In this document: piece by piece, positions 24,302-38,264 of the stretch
Layout: every line of letters starts with the position of its first letter
Numbering within the stretch: position 1 is the stretch's first letter
From: Agelaius tricolor
Taxonomy: Eukaryota; Chordata; Aves; Passeriformes; Icteridae
Length of the DNA stretch: 64,000 nt
Reading direction: 5' to 3'
NCBI GenBank assembly: GCA_023055355.1
Contig: JALJCS010000034.1
Location: 3,920,001 to 3,984,000, forward strand
Notes under the pieces: model-generated
Told to the model about the DNA's origin: nothing
Seen by the model: only the letters and a program-made list of their open reading frames with translations
Databases searched by the model: none
Translations under genes and position numbers: made by a program

Positions 24302-26212
24302 ACCCAGGGCCTCCACCTACAAACTCTGTTTATTGGCTGCACTTCTGTAAAACTGTTGGGGGTGGCTGCTTGCATTCAACCCTCACCCCTAATCTCTTCT
24401 TCACACCCTTACTCAGTCCTAGCTATGTGTCACAGCTTTTCCCAGCTTTCCAAAATGCCTTTTGTGCAGTGCCACAAAAACATGTGAGATGTAACAAGAA
24501 CAACCTGCTCTCCTTGCTCAGCATTTGATTGTGTCCCTTCCCCACTCAAATCCACCAGCCAGATGCTCATCTGCTACCACATAAAATTTGTCCTTTGTCA
24601 AAACTTCTTTTCCCTACCATTCATCCCAACTGTCAAGCTTTGCAGTGGCCTATCCCTCCCAATCCATCACCCTGTCCATCTGTTTGTCACACTGCTCTAC
24701 AGCCAGCCCATGTGTCTTTCCCCACACAAAGCTCATGCCAGACACACACACAAGTGTTTTTTCAAGACACTTTCAAAGCCCTGTGACAAACAACAACTAA
24801 AATGGGCTCGTACCCATCCTAGAAAGCTCTTGTTATTAATTAAGGGACAGAACACACTTCAAGATGTGCAACTGCTCTCCATGTGGAAGCCATTCCTTTA
24901 GATACCACTCTCCTGGCAGGAAAGCACTGAAGCCCAGACTCTTTGCAGCTTTTCCAGGCAGCAAAGAGGCACCTAGGTCACCAAAAGGATGCACAAGGCA
25001 AAGCTCCAGAACAGATACAAACCAGCTTATTTCCCATTCAATAAATGTCAATATTGTACTTCTTAGAGCAGCCTCTCATACCTTCTGAAGAAAAAAATCT
25101 AAACCAAACAAAACCCCAAACACTGCATTAACTGATATGAAAATATCTGCTATAAGACACTCCTTTGTTCTTGATTAGGGTTTTCTGAGCTACAAACTGG
25201 GCTGCCCCTCCCAAGCCCCTCATCATGCTGTGCATGGTGTGCCTGCTGCAGCAGGCTGCCATTCTGGTAGAAAGAAATTCATTCCTGCTGGTCATGCACA
25301 CAATCAACGTTCTAAAAGGTGACATACTTAGTTCCTCATGCAAAATAAAGCAACAAGACAATTATGACCTCACTTAGCCCAAGGTATAAAATGTGAAGAC
25401 TGGAGAATAGGCTTTCTAGCTCTCTAGCCTCCAAGACTAGAAAGATTTTGCTCTGTGACCTCTCCAGGTTTTTACCCTTTTAAAGCATGCCCTTGAATTT
25501 CCTGGAACACAGCAGATCTGAAACAACAATAAAACATTTTTTCTCCTTATTGCAAACATGCCTGAACTAATAACCAGTGCAAGTAAACTATCCCTACTGA
25601 ACCATTTTTGAATGCACATAGCTCAAATGTAGCCTTTAGCACACTGAGAATTACACAACTGAAAATTCTAAGTCAGTTTTTAAAGGAATAAATGATGTGG
25701 AGTTAATAACAGTCAGCAAACAAAACAGAAAATGCAGAACAAGCTACTGTACTGAAGCTGTTGCTTTCATAGTACATAAAAGATTCTTTTTTTCTAATGT
25801 AAACACCACTGGCACAAAACATCTACGTTGGAGTGCCAGAGAAACACAAAATTCAGTGGCCTGTCTACAAAACCAACCTTGTCATTAAAGTTGTCCTTGA
25901 CTGTGGGGTCAAACAAAAATGTAGTTCTTCAGCTCATTGTGAGGTCTGAGGCAACAAAGGTGGAAAAAAACCCCCAAAAAACAAAGTTCCTTTGTATTGT
26001 GCAGCAAGTGCTGCCTGTGATGAAGAAGGTGACACTGAGCCAGATGAACAGCTGCTACAGGCTGAGACCAAGACTGCAAATCCCAGAAATCAGTAGAGGT
26101 TACAGGTGTGCAGCATCCTGACAAAAACTACAGTTTTCAAGCCATCAAGCACAAGGAAGTTTCCAAAGCATCCCAGTAGTTCCAAGCACATGAAAGCAAA
26201 CTGTGTCATACA

Positions 26213-26232
26213 GTTTTACTCTGTTTTACTCT
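26213..26232. repeat. Tandem duplication, 2 x 10 bp
   Basis: The unit GTTTTACTCT is present twice head to tail without mismatch. It is followed by GCAG, so the right edge resembles a weak splice acceptor, but nothing downstream looks like an exon. Most likely a slippage product. Confidence 0.85.
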
Positions 26233-29200
26233 GCAGGAAAGCTTGTATTTGAAACAATGGACTCCTGGGGATCTCCTGTAAGAGCTTCCTAAGGGGAGAT
26301 CCACAGTCTGCTACATGACTAAAAGCAACACAATCAGCTATCCCCAAGGCTGATATAACACTGGTCATCTCTTTTGACTCAAGTGCTCATATCTTTCAAA
26401 TATATGCAGATTATACTCATATACAACTGTATGGGAAATAGTTGCTAGAAACAAACTGTTTTCATAAATCAGTTTGCTCAGTCTCTACATAATTTTTGGT
26501 TTTGTCCCCAAAATTGCAGAACTGCAGAGAAGTTCAAAGCAATTCTGAAAAATGTGAAATGCTTAAGGAAAAGACATTACCTTTCACCTAGGGGGAGCCC
26601 AAATACACGGAGTAGCTATCCTTTTGTGGCATAAAGCTTCACTTGCAGCTCCTCTACAGCAATTACACCTGAAAAGCGCAACACAGGATGTGGCACAGCT
26701 ATAATCAAAAGGGTTAATTCCATCTGCAAGTCATTAGGTACTCTGGTTTTCAAACAAAATTAATTTTATCAAGAAACCAGCCATTCCACTGCAAGACCCG
26801 CCAAACACCCATTATTAATTGCACAGAATTGTATCATCAAGGCCTTGTTTAAAGCTGACCCCAGTCCAGCCAGTGCAATGTTCTGCTTTGCCCCCCCCAT
26901 GTCTGCAAATCTGCTCTAAGCCTCGTCTCACAAGCTCCATGAGTCCGTGCCCAAAGCAAACAATAAACTTTGTATCTGTTTATAAAGCATAATAAAGAAG
27001 CCAGAAAACAATTTGCTACTCACTCCTTAACAAACAATAACCCTTTCTGTCCTAACTATGCTGACACCACTTTATAAACACTCCTTTCTTTTTGAGGGCG
27101 ACCAAAACCAATGCCCTGAAGGCCCAGAGATAATGCCAGAGAAAAGAGGTGGATAATGGTAGGACTTTCTCCTGTACCATTTCTACCACATCCTTTGTGA
27201 GGCTTTTTTGAATTAATCAGATATGTTTGACTAGAGTAACAAGATATCAACTCAACTAATGCTAAGTCCCTGGTTCAACTCATTTGATGTGTTTCCTTCT
27301 TGCCATAAGAAGATTTTAATGTGACACCATTCAGGTTAATTTCTAAGAGGTCTTCATTCAGTATCTTTTGCCAATCAAACCCTAGGGGCTCCCAACACTA
27401 AATTTTTACAACATTTCAGGACAGCTGTGGTTGTAAAAATAGAAATTTCTGATCATATCATAGTAGGTGTAAGTTCATTTGGCATAATTTTTCACCTGAG
27501 AACATGAAAATAGGTCACATCAACAAGAAAGTGAGATCCTTACCATATGCTCTGTAAAGCCCTATAAGCACAACATCAGCACAGCCAGCCAGAGAAGCAT
27601 GGGCAGTGTGAGTGTAGCTATCAATTATTTAAGGGAAATCCGCCTGGAGACAGCCATGCCAAGCACCTGAATCCACTTTTATGGTGGAAGTGAACACATA
27701 TGCTTGGGGACTTAATATCCTTTCTGACTCACGTATGATACAGGAACAGAGGACAAACTCTGAGCAAGACTGCACTAAGTTCTGGGATTTGGGGGAGCTC
27801 AGCCTGCTGTGGGTTAGCATTGCACAAGCTCTATATTCACTCATATTCTGTATTTACTGATGCACAGATGAAAAGGCAGGAAGTTCAAGTGATCTGGCAT
27901 AAATGAAGGTTTCCATATCACAGCTGCTTGCTTTGGTAGTACTTACATGAAAAGGCCTAATGAAAAGTTAAGTGAATAATGTTGCACACTGGAAAAAGGA
28001 CTCCTTTTGACAAAGTGATTAACTAGAGAGCCTCCACCAGCGCTCCTTGGATGCATTCCCAGGAAAGCCTCTCTTGTTCCTGCTATTCCTCATCCTAGAT
28101 AAATAAATGAATACAAAACATTACTCAAACATGGACAAAGTTGTTTTCAGCAATTGATAGGATGTGTTTTGATAATAGTGTACTCGATTTCAAAAATACA
28201 CATATCAGCATTTACAGAGAGAGCATTATTTCTCATGCTGCATTTACTCTCAGCTTAACAGAGCATTTCAAAGTCATTCAGTTTTGAAAAGAGATGAATA
28301 TATGATACTGCAGAAAACCTTACTATTAAAGTACTTCTTTTTTCCTCTATCAATATTCCTTTGTAATAACTTGTGACGTTTAGAAAAAATAATTTAATTA
28401 TAAGGAACCATAATTTGAAAATACTCAAATCAACTCACTCTTTGGTGCTTTTATAGGATATAACCCCTCTTTTCCATGAGGTATTATATGTGTTACCTGG
28501 AAGCACAAGCTCTGTCAACATTTGATCCAAAAGGCAATTGACATCAGTCAGAAGAAAAGGAAACCACACAGCCTCCCCAACAAGTTGCAATTACAAAAAC
28601 TTGTAAAATTACAAAGGCTGTAAAAGCTGCACAAGATGAAAATGGGGGAGTGAGTGAGACACAGAAAAAGGATTTAATGGGAAATGAAAGAGGAAAGACT
28701 ACAGAAAAGAAGAAAGGAGTAAACACTTAAAAGAAAAGAGAGCTCTGGCAGTTTACAAGCAGAATAACTTCCAGAGAAATGTAGAAAATTTGGCATCAGA
28801 ACTTGAAACAAAAGCCCCAGTGGGACTGAGACTGGGAGAAAAGGCAATGAGAGAAGGAGAGATGAGCTGTAGTGTTGGCTGGCCACAAAACAAAGACCTT
28901 CCCAGCCACAGGTGTTGTCATGGCTAGCAGGCAATGCAGATAAATACACCTCCCAGTTTGTGGCCTGAAAGCATCTGCAGTTCTTACAGAACCTAAATTA
29001 AGTTAGGAGGTTTTAATTCTGATCCTGTCTCTAATTTTAGAGCTGGGACAATGGTCTAGGTCTTTTTGATGCTCTTATTCTGGTGCAATTGTTGTTGTGC
29101 TGTCTCACCACTTCTTGCTCTTGTGTGTATCACTGGCAGGGCCAGGCAGATACAGAGTTTCCACTTGTTCCACTAACACATTTGGCACTGGAACTGAAGA

Positions 29201-31000
29201 TGCCTGCCTACACTGACTGAACTAGTTGGTACTTTGGCATGCCAAAATGCTCAAAAAATTACTATGTAATGGGTTCTCAGAAATGGCAAGGGAAAAGGTG
29301 GTCAGAGCTGGGATTTGGGTTCCTTTACCAGAAAATTCAAACATTCGAACTCCAAGAGCTCATAAAGTACCTAAGAGTGATGAAGCTGGATGGCCAGGGA
29401 TGAATCTGTGGGATTGTGGTACTAGCTAGCTTCATATGGCCCTGCACAGGTATGCTGAGCTATCTAAGGTGTGCAGAGCTGCAGGCAGCCAGTCCTCCCC
29501 AAACACAGATGCCAGGTTTGTTCCTGTCACCCCTCCCTCCTCTCGCTGGCATTTCTGTTCTGCTGCTGACACCGTGCTCAAAACAACATCGCTTTAAAAT
29601 GAGCTTTTCCTGCACATTTTATGGGCTGTGCTGAGGGTGTTTCTGATGAGCATTTTGCTCTGTGGCACAAACAAGGACACCATGTGTTGTGTGAATGCCT
29701 GGGAGGATTTGACTCCCGTGTAGTTCAGTAGCCTTTCCTTCCATGATCTCAGGACATGCTGTTTCTCCCTGCCACAGCAAAATGGTGGCAATCATATCTC
29801 CCTCTTGTGTTTAGGTTGCTGAAGCTCATAAAAACAAGGCTGTGTTATGAACAGAACATTCCTGTAACTTCACCAGAAAGAATTGTTTTCTTCCTGGCTC
29901 CTCTTCAGAGCTCAGTGGTTAACAGGGCCAGGCTGCTTCTTCTGAACACAGGAGATATTACCAGAGCTCTTGGCCAGGCAGCACAAGAACTTCTGCCCAA
30001 TCTGAATCAAGAAACATACTGTCTTTTGCAAAGGACAGGGAAAGAAACATGATTGTAAAGTCTTACTTGGCTCTTTTCAGTTGAGCTGACAAGCTGTTGT
30101 AGGCTGAGTGACTGTAGGCTGAACAAGTTGGCAGGAAAAGAACAGTGTTTTCCAAGCTGGACTCTGTAGCCAGGGCTGATGGGTAGCATAACAGACTGTA
30201 GAGCCTCCAGGCAGAATAAAATTCATAAAATGAAGAAAACCACAACAAACCACAGCATGCAGTCATCAAATCTATTCATATGTTCAGGACTGGCTGCATA
30301 ATCAAAGGAAAATTACTTCATTGGGCTCACAGCCCAATAACAAGCTGGAAAGGGTGAGACTTTATTTCTTGGATTTAATTGAAGGCAATCAGGCTGACAT
30401 CTCTAACGCCATAAAGCTGATATTTCTTGAACAGTTCATAATGACTTTTTTGTTTACTGTAATCCTGAAAATGTCACAACACAAAGGAAATCCAGAAAAC
30501 ACATGATGCTGCTATCATATAGAACCTACACATTTAAACAGGAAGAATTTCCCTAACTTCAAACATAGCCAACACTTTTTATTGCTAAAATTATTTTCCA
30601 GTCCACGATGTTTGTCCTGGTTCAACAGGCATCTGTGTTTTAAGCTACATACCCCTTTCATCTCATGACTGTTACTTAAGTTTTAATGAATTTGGGTGTT
30701 TAGACCACCCTTTGACTCCTTGGCTGAGGCAATACCATTAAGCAAGTGTACTCCTTATGAATGCCTACTGCCTTTCTCCACACTTGGCTCAGCCTTGGAA
30801 GAACAAAGGCACAAAGGCAGAGAGAAGGTGCCAAGTCATTTCTCCAGTCAGGGGAAGCATATCCCACCACTTCTGGGAGATGTCTGTCTGCCTTGCTCTT
30901 GAGAAAACCAATCTTGAAAAGGGAGACACACCACCACTTGGAACAGCTGGCTGTTTTGGGAGATCAACTCTTTCTGACAGCCAAATGTCTTTTTCCCGCA

Positions 31001-34000
31001 AGCTATTTCTTGCCCTATCCCTAGGGGACATGGAGAATCAATCTCCACCATCCTTCTTACATCCAGCTTTATCAAAAGAGAAATATCAGAGTAGCCTTTA
31101 TGGAACAACTCAAAATCCTCCAGTTTTTCTAAACCCCTTACTGCCCTGACACACTTCTCTAAGAACTTCTCCTTATTTGTTTGCCTCAAATCTTCCAAAA
31201 TTGTATCAGGCCTGACTCAGTTGTTGGCTACAATCATTAGCTGACTGCTTCAGCTCCTCTTCCAAGCGTTACACATGTCATCAAACTCTGATGTATGCCT
31301 AAATTAGCTACCTATTCTTAAAGCTTTTTTTCAGTATTTAGCTAGAAGTCTAAATTATTGGTTGTCAAATGAAGTTTAAGGATTTAATTATTTGCATGGT
31401 GCCAGATCAAATGTATTAAAATTAATGTTCACAACATGTAAAAGTTCTTAACATTTGATGCTGGGACCAAAACCAAACTGCTAAACAGCACAAAAAATCT
31501 TGTTATTATCTCTTAATGAGAACCACTGATTATTTTTTACATTTCATTTGACAGTCTTCATCCTAATTAATTCTACATGGCAAAGTGAAATTACTCTGGT
31601 TAATGAGGATCATTCTGGCTCTGAAATACACTTATTAAATGAAATGAAAGCATGGTGCTAATCAGGAGAACGAGCATGTGTTGCCAACCAAACACACAAA
31701 CCCCGACAATGAGATAATGACAGGTACGGTGACAGACACAAAGCACTGCTATTTAAAGAGAGGCTTTGAGCTTCCCTAAGAGAATCCTAGATGCTAATCT
31801 CTGCAATCTTCAGGAAGAACATCTTTTGCTTTTTAAATTGTGTTTGGTTTGTAGCTCAAAAAGAAAGCAAGACCTGTATTGCAAAGGAACTAAAGCTTGG
31901 TAAAGTAGTGGAGTGGACTGCCAAGCTGTACCAGAGCACAGGCCTCTGCTGAGACACAGTGAGAGCAGTTTTCCAGTAATGCCCACTAATGTTTCCCAAG
32001 TTTTGGCACATTCATCCAGCAAGTTATTTCAAAACAAGTAAAGAATCCAGATTCAACACCATCTTCCAAGTGACTTTCACTAAACTGGGATATATTTGTT
32101 AGATCTTGAGTCAAGGCAGCCCTGTGTATGCGCAGCATGGGGATAACCTGGCACAGGTAAGTGGAACCAGCAAAGCTTGCATGTTGATGTGATGATAATT
32201 TCTGAATTAGCTTCAAAAGCTTTGTTTTGCTCAATGACAAGTGAGATGATTAACAGCAGAACTATTTGCTTTCATTTGCATAGAACACATGGTTCCCTGG
32301 CTGAAAGGATCATTTTTCCTGGCAAACCTCTGACACAAGAAAGGGCTGAAGACAAGACCTGGCAGTGTGAATGTGTATAAGGATGCAGGCTGACAGAGGA
32401 ACTTTGCTCTGAGCAACAGAGACTTCTGGCCATGGCACAGATCTCTTCTGGGGGTCTGAGGAGAGGGGAAGATTTATTCCTGTGTTTGCCTGTCCTGGGT
32501 GGCTTGGAGCTGGGCCATTGCTGGGGTGATTAAGCAGCCTGTCTGCAGTCACTGTCCTCTGTCATTTTAGCAAACACATTCTTAGAGAGATACAGGGATG
32601 TTCAAGAACTCTAATGGCTTCAACTCATTTCTCACACAGCTTTTCAAAGATGAGACAGGAGCACAAGTAAAGTAAAATGAAATGCTGTGGATTAAACTCC
32701 TGAATATATTATTTACTACTTCTGCATAGCAATTACTCACAGGTTTTCCAGGGAGAGGAAGAAAAGTCTTCTTATGTTTCAGAGAAATTAAGTCCAATGC
32801 TTCTCCAAATATACAAGAGGAAGTTCACCCAAATGTTTTGCTCCCTCAAGTATCCCCCTTCCTGACATTTGTTCTTTTGCTGGGCTGTCCCAGGGCATAA
32901 TTAAACCCAGATCTTATCTTCCAGGGACAACCACAGGCTATATGTTAGAAAATAAAGTAGCTGGGGAACTAGAACAGTTGTTTGCAACATATTGTCTCGA
33001 TCCTTGAAGCTTTAGTACTGGTCTTTTGAGGAATGCACTGAAGTACAGAATAATAAAGTGTATTAATTTGTAATAATCTCTTCCCACTCTGAAAAGATGG
33101 GAGTCTAAAATAAGCCACATACAAGAAGAAAAAAGATGGAGGCAGACTCTTCTATTATTTCAATTTGCATTCAGCTCAGCAGACTCTTTTGCAGAATAAT
33201 TTGCACCTGTATTTGGCACCAGTGTGAGCCAGCACTCTTGGGTCTACAGCTTAAATTCAGAGAGGAGGTGTAAATATAGACACTTTAACTACTTGTTTAG
33301 GTAGTTCAGATACTTGGCTAACTGTGCTGTTGTCTACACTAGCAGCTCTGCACAGGAATAAATGTCTTGTCACTCTATTTGTATGAGCCACTTGGCTGTA
33401 AAAGTATAAATTTAATTACCTTTTTTGATTTTTGTACCATGACACATAACATGAAAAGGACATATTGCAACATAGGTACAACTTTCAATTAGTTTTTCCA
33501 GCTTACCCTAACTCTTAACAATTAACACTGAATTGCATTTGCCATTTTCCAGAATCGAATCACTTTATACATATAAGCACAAAAAAACTTGGTATTTTAA
33601 ATAGATCACTTTTGGTGTAGGACTGATTTGACTCAAAGTATAATGGCATTTTTATTACTATTGCCACATTTATCTTCAAAACTAACATTTAGCATCTAGT
33701 TTTTAGAAAGCTTATCTGTTTTCATCTAACAGGGGTGCGGGGCCATTTTGTCACACTGTGGTGAACATTTCAGGAGCTCACACTCATCCTGCTGTCATTC
33801 AATGATTAGCATGGCTCACTCTGCCATTTCTGAATACAATTAAGTGCATTTTAAACAAGGGAATACCAACACACCTTAAGAGCAGTCTTCTCTGATTTCT
33901 AATCTGTACATACATTGATTTTTATGGCTGTCTTAACCTCCACTCCCCTCCAGTTTCTAAATTCAACAACTAAGAGAGATGATTGTAACATTCAAGATAA

Positions 34001-37000
34001 AAAGAGGTGTAGAGATGCAACGTATCATCTTGGTATTTAGTGTAACATGTACTTTACAAGAGCTGCAATTATACCCAACACTGATTTACTTTGCCACTCT
34101 GCTAAGTTGTTCAATAAACACAGTGTTCCACACAACCAGTACTCCTTGGAGATGTATTATTGGGGCAGATTCTTTTGCCTCAGCAGTGCTTTAGAAAACT
34201 AAATATAGATGCCTAAAACGAAACCTAGTCATGAATTGCAAGTGTAACACAAACCAGCATTACGGCCAGCGAGAGTTCTGGGCACTCAGGAATGAAGGAT
34301 ACTTATGAAAACCATTGCAGACAAGAGTCACATTACTAATTGCCAACTGACCAAAATAAACAGGGCTCAAGGATATTGTGGAGCTAAAATAAAAATCCTT
34401 ACTCAAAATGCATGCCTAACTTTTTCCTGAATTCTTCAAGTCCAGCTGATCAATAATTTCTATGCTCATTCTGATTCCCTCTTTCTTGCAGGACTAGCAA
34501 ATGTGAGGTATTTTCCAAGCTTCTAGGTAAATTGATCTACTTCTCCATTTCAGAGAAAGAGAGAACAGCTGTAAAACAGCTGGATGAAGCTCTGCAGTGA
34601 CTTGGCATGGTGGCCTGTCCCAAAACTCCCCTAAGCTGTCCTCCTCTGCCAGCTCTACTTGCAGGTGAAAGAGGCAGCTAGACAACCTGCCAGAAGGACT
34701 TCTGTTCAACAGCAGCATTAACTTTCATTTCACAAGCTCCCAACAGAAATTTTTTGATTGCTTTTTTTATTTTCAACGCCACCTCTTCTATATTCACCTC
34801 TGCCTTGTAGTCTTAAGTGCAGACAACCCTTGCCTGTGAATAAAGGGATTGGGTCTTGCATCCTCCCACACCCTGTGGGCACAGCAGGCCCTTCATGGCC
34901 TGGAAGGCTGAGAATCCTGTTCTCCAACCAATGCCTGCTCTCAGATAACATTAAAGCAGAATAACTACTTTAATGCAAAGTTAAACCTCTCCTTTCCAAT
35001 CTTTCATTCTGGGGAAAAAAGGGAGGGTGAAATTGCAAATTCTTAATTCACTGCCATGTTAAACCTAAGCCCTCTCCAACAGTTTACTTCCACCTTTTCA
35101 CAACACTTTTCACACCCTTCCTCTCCACACAAGCCCACGCTTCTCTTGCTTCATTTACCCCTGGGAATCTCTCAGGAGATGGAATGGGTGCCAAAACATT
35201 GTAGCCCACATCCCTTTCTCTCAGGAGCAGAGAAACAATGATGCTCTGGAGTTAGGGCTAAACATGCAAGGACACAAAGACCTCCTGCGCTGCTGTCACT
35301 GGCAGGGCAACTCTGGCAGCAGAGTTTGGATGAGCTGCTATGCCAAGAAGCTTCTTTCATACCTTTTAAAGGCCATTATGAAACTGCCTAAGGTGCAGGA
35401 GACCAGCAAAAGACCCAGAGTACCTTTCACATGCAAATGTAAGAATAGGAAAAGCTACAGCTGGAGGCAAAGAGTCAGACAGAAATTTAAGTGCCAAACC
35501 CTGGCAAACAGAGCCAAAAGCAGTGTGTGCCTGGCTCAAAGCACCCAAACTGAAGCTTTCTTGGCCCAAGAGATAATCAGTCCTGGGAAGACAACATAGA
35601 ACTGTTTTAATGTCAGAAAAAGAATCCTTTTTGCAACACTGCTATCTTGTCAAGAAAGCTGCTGTGGTATGGAAGATGGATCATATGAAGGACGGGCAAC
35701 AGCCCATAACCAGTGTATGGACTTCCAAGATTTTACCATAACACATTGGTCTTTTCCAAATGGAGGAGGAAACATGCCAGCAAAAACAGTTCTTCCTCCC
35801 AGGATGAGACCAATCACACTCACTTTGTTCCCGGCCAACTGCTTCTGGTTCTGCCTCAGGGTTGGGGAGGTCACTGCCTCTTGCAAACACTTTTCCTCAC
35901 TTGCTCATCCAAGTTTCTGGCCAGAAGAGCACTGTGGCAGGTAATTCCAAGTCTGACCCTGAGTAGGTTTTGGCATGCAATCCATCAATCAGTCAACCAA
36001 TCAATCAATCCATCCAGTGTGGTGCTTTGTCCTGGTGGGCAAACCCTATAAAGCTTTGAGCCTCACTTCTGGCAGTTTGCATCTTCTTTTTGCACCAGTG
36101 CCACGGTCAGATTCAATGTCACAGCCTCGGTTTAAACACCACTTGTTTATACTCATCCTGTGGTTTCTCCAGGCAAGATTAGACACATATAATCCTTCCT
36201 CAAAACAGGAGCTGCACTAAATATTACTGTATTTAGAACATAAACATGAAGGAAGTATGCCTTTGGATTACTGTGGTACAGCATACAGCCCAATTAGACA
36301 CACTATATTCTTTTCAACTCTTAATTTTTTCTTTAATGTATTTTCAGGATATTTCAGTTACCTAAACAAGCTAGCTAAAGAACTGACTTGAAAACATTTG
36401 GATCTGGACATTCAGTACACTACATTATACTCTCTTCTAGTTAAGAATATGCAACAGCTGATATAAATCAACAAAGCTTCCTTGATTTCAGAGCAGTGGT
36501 GCCAATTCATAATGTACAAGGATTTAGCTGTACTCTTCCAGCTAAAAACCAAAATTTTATTCAAGCTGTCCAAATACACTTTTGACTCACGTTTAAGAAA
36601 GAAGAAAAGAGACAGACATGTTTTGATGAGACTAATCAAAAAGAGGTGCCTCGTCGTTTCCCACAAATGCACATTTGTACAGCACTGACAACACTCCAAG
36701 TCCCACCTTTCCATCAAAGGAGTAACATGGAATAACCTCATCGTACTTGCAGAGCATTCCTATCTCTCTTCAGATCACTCCCTCACCTCAAATATTTCCT
36801 TTTGATGCCTCAGGACACACAAGAACACCAGTCTGTCACCTTTGACCTTTAAAACGAACTTACTCAGAAAGGTGGAAAAAAACACCCAGCAGCAGCAAAA
36901 ACCTTGCAGGGAATTTGGTGTAAGAAACAAAGCAGGTACTTACCAGTGCTCAGTGTCCTTGTTTCACAGGCAGAGCTGGGTGCAGGTGCACATGAATTCT

Positions 37001-38000
37001 GCTTCCAAGTCATATGGGAGGTCTCATTCTTCCTGCCTGCTGGGATCCTGCAACAAAAACTTCTGTCACCCTGAAACACACTTCTGACTTCTCGTACAAG
37101 ACAGTGAGAAGAGCTGGACTGCTGAGGATGGAGAACACAATTCCTTCTCTGCCATGCCCAAAACAGAGTATTCATGCATTTGACACATACATAGACATTT
37201 TCTTCAGAATAAGGTGCTAGTTCTGTCATTTTGTCTACATAAAAAGCAAAAAAGGTGATTAAGTCTGTAGTCATTTGTAATCTCAACACAGGAGTCTTAG
37301 TGCTGGGTAGAGCACCTGGTGATGTTTTCTCTGTGCTACCAAGCAGAGAAATCACAGATCACATACCCAAGAGATATTTACTGGTTTCTTCCTTTAAAAA
37401 AAGAAGCATATAAGAAAATGAACTTGCAGAACAACACTTTTTTTCTCTTGCTTCACTTTATTAGATTACCCTATTTGGGTTTAAAATACTTAGCTAAATT
37501 ATAATAATCTGTATCTTCCAGCTACAGATTTTTTTGCTATAGAATGTAAATGGTGCATTTAAATGCTATTAGCATACAAACTAAATTACTTTTAGAAAGA
37601 ACTGGCTCTACAGATGCTGTGTTTTCATTTTTATATATAGATACCAATACACACAGTTTTAATTCCTCTGCTGTCTTGTAGCTAGTGAACAAACAAAAAC
37701 TTTCTGATGTTTCTTCTCCTTCATCTTGTTGGGGGAAAAACAAAAAAGCACAACAACAACAAAAACCATCAAAGACTCCAAATTGTTATATTACTTCCAC
37801 ACTTCAAGCTCAGGCTATTAAATTAACAATATTTATTATCTCATTACCACTGCCATTAATGAGAATCCCACCACTGGTATCAATGAACTATGAATCAGGC
37901 AATGAAGCCAGTTTCCACATTTGTTACAAAGTTTTTGAATTAATAAGAAGTTGATTAATGCGGCATAGAAAAATGCTCAAACCACATCCAAATACTTACA
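31001..38000. other. Noncoding stretch, no gene recognised
   Basis: The longest frame is 163 codons on the minus strand (36,864-37,355). It is cysteine- and serine-rich without a recognisable domain, and a strong minus-strand donor-like GTAAGT interrupts it near 36,938-36,943. A consensus plus-strand donor (CAG then GTAAGT) occurs at 32,156 but no matching acceptor with an open exon is visible upstream. Overlapping short frames at 35.2-36.2 kb on both strands look like chance. ATTA-type motifs are frequent at 31.5-31.7 kb. A degenerate tetranucleotide repeat lies near 36.0 kb. Confidence 0.75.
35979..36016. repeat. Degenerate CAAT/CCAT tetranucleotide repeat
   Basis: About 38 bases of imperfect four-base repeats (ATCC, ATCA, GTCA, ACCA, ATCA, ATCA, ATCC, ATCC). 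An old microsatellite with several substitutions. The longest clean run is too short to be highly variable. Confidence 0.85.
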
Positions 38001-38264
38001 CTGAACACAAACAATGGGAAATGGGAGATATGCAATAGCTCCACTTTTAATTCGCTAGCTGAATCCTGTGCTAAGGAAAAAAATGATTAATCAACATCTA
38101 AAACAACTGGAAGTGAGATCAGAGTCAAATCCAGAATTTGCTGGAGAAATGCAGAAGACTTGAAGGAAAAACCCGGAGTCCTTAGACTTGTTTTTCCCTT
38201 GAAAACACTGCCAGATGAGAGAGTCTCATCAATACTGCAACACAGCCTGACATGTTAATTAACA
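37938..38264. promoter_or_regulatory. Possible regulatory segment: homeodomain/HNF1-like sites
   Basis: This segment holds TTAATAAG (near 37,940), TTGATTAATG (37,951), the perfect palindrome TGATTAATCA (38,084-38,093) and the perfect 12-bp palindrome TGTTAATTAACA (38,253-38,264). The last resembles a compact HNF1-type or paired homeodomain site (HNF1 consensus: two GTTAAT halves around one base; here the spacer is missing). Motif density alone supports the call, in AT-rich DNA where such sites arise by chance. Confidence 0.18.

Larger units (their letters stand above)
24001..31000. other. Noncoding stretch, strand-skewed blocks
   Basis: No gene recognised. The plus strand from about 24,200 to 24,790 has far more C than G and is pyrimidine-rich, so stop codons are rare. 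This explains the overlapping plus frames at 24,046-24,528, 24,529-24,786 and 24,563-24,901. From about 28,620 to 28,880 the plus strand is purine-rich and the minus strand stays open (28,544-28,726 and 28,674-28,949), again a composition effect. The interval also holds a 13-bp hairpin at 24,266, a 10-bp tandem duplication at 26,213 and a motif cluster near 26.95-27.04 kb. Frames at 30,757-31,149 plus and 30,848-31,198 minus overlap each other and resemble nothing known to me. Confidence 0.75.

Noticed and set aside
24046..24901. Chain of plus-strand open frames (160, 85 and 112 codons)
   Set aside because: They lie in a pyrimidine-rich, G-poor block where stop codons are rare. The products are leucine-, serine- and proline-rich without domains.
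30098..30122. TGTAGGCTGA repeated 15 bases apart
   Set aside because: Two short copies only; no further structure, and plausible by chance or slippage.
36864..37355. 163-codon minus-strand open frame
   Set aside because: No domain, no signal peptide, and a partly overlapping plus frame (37,014-37,220). Probably chance.
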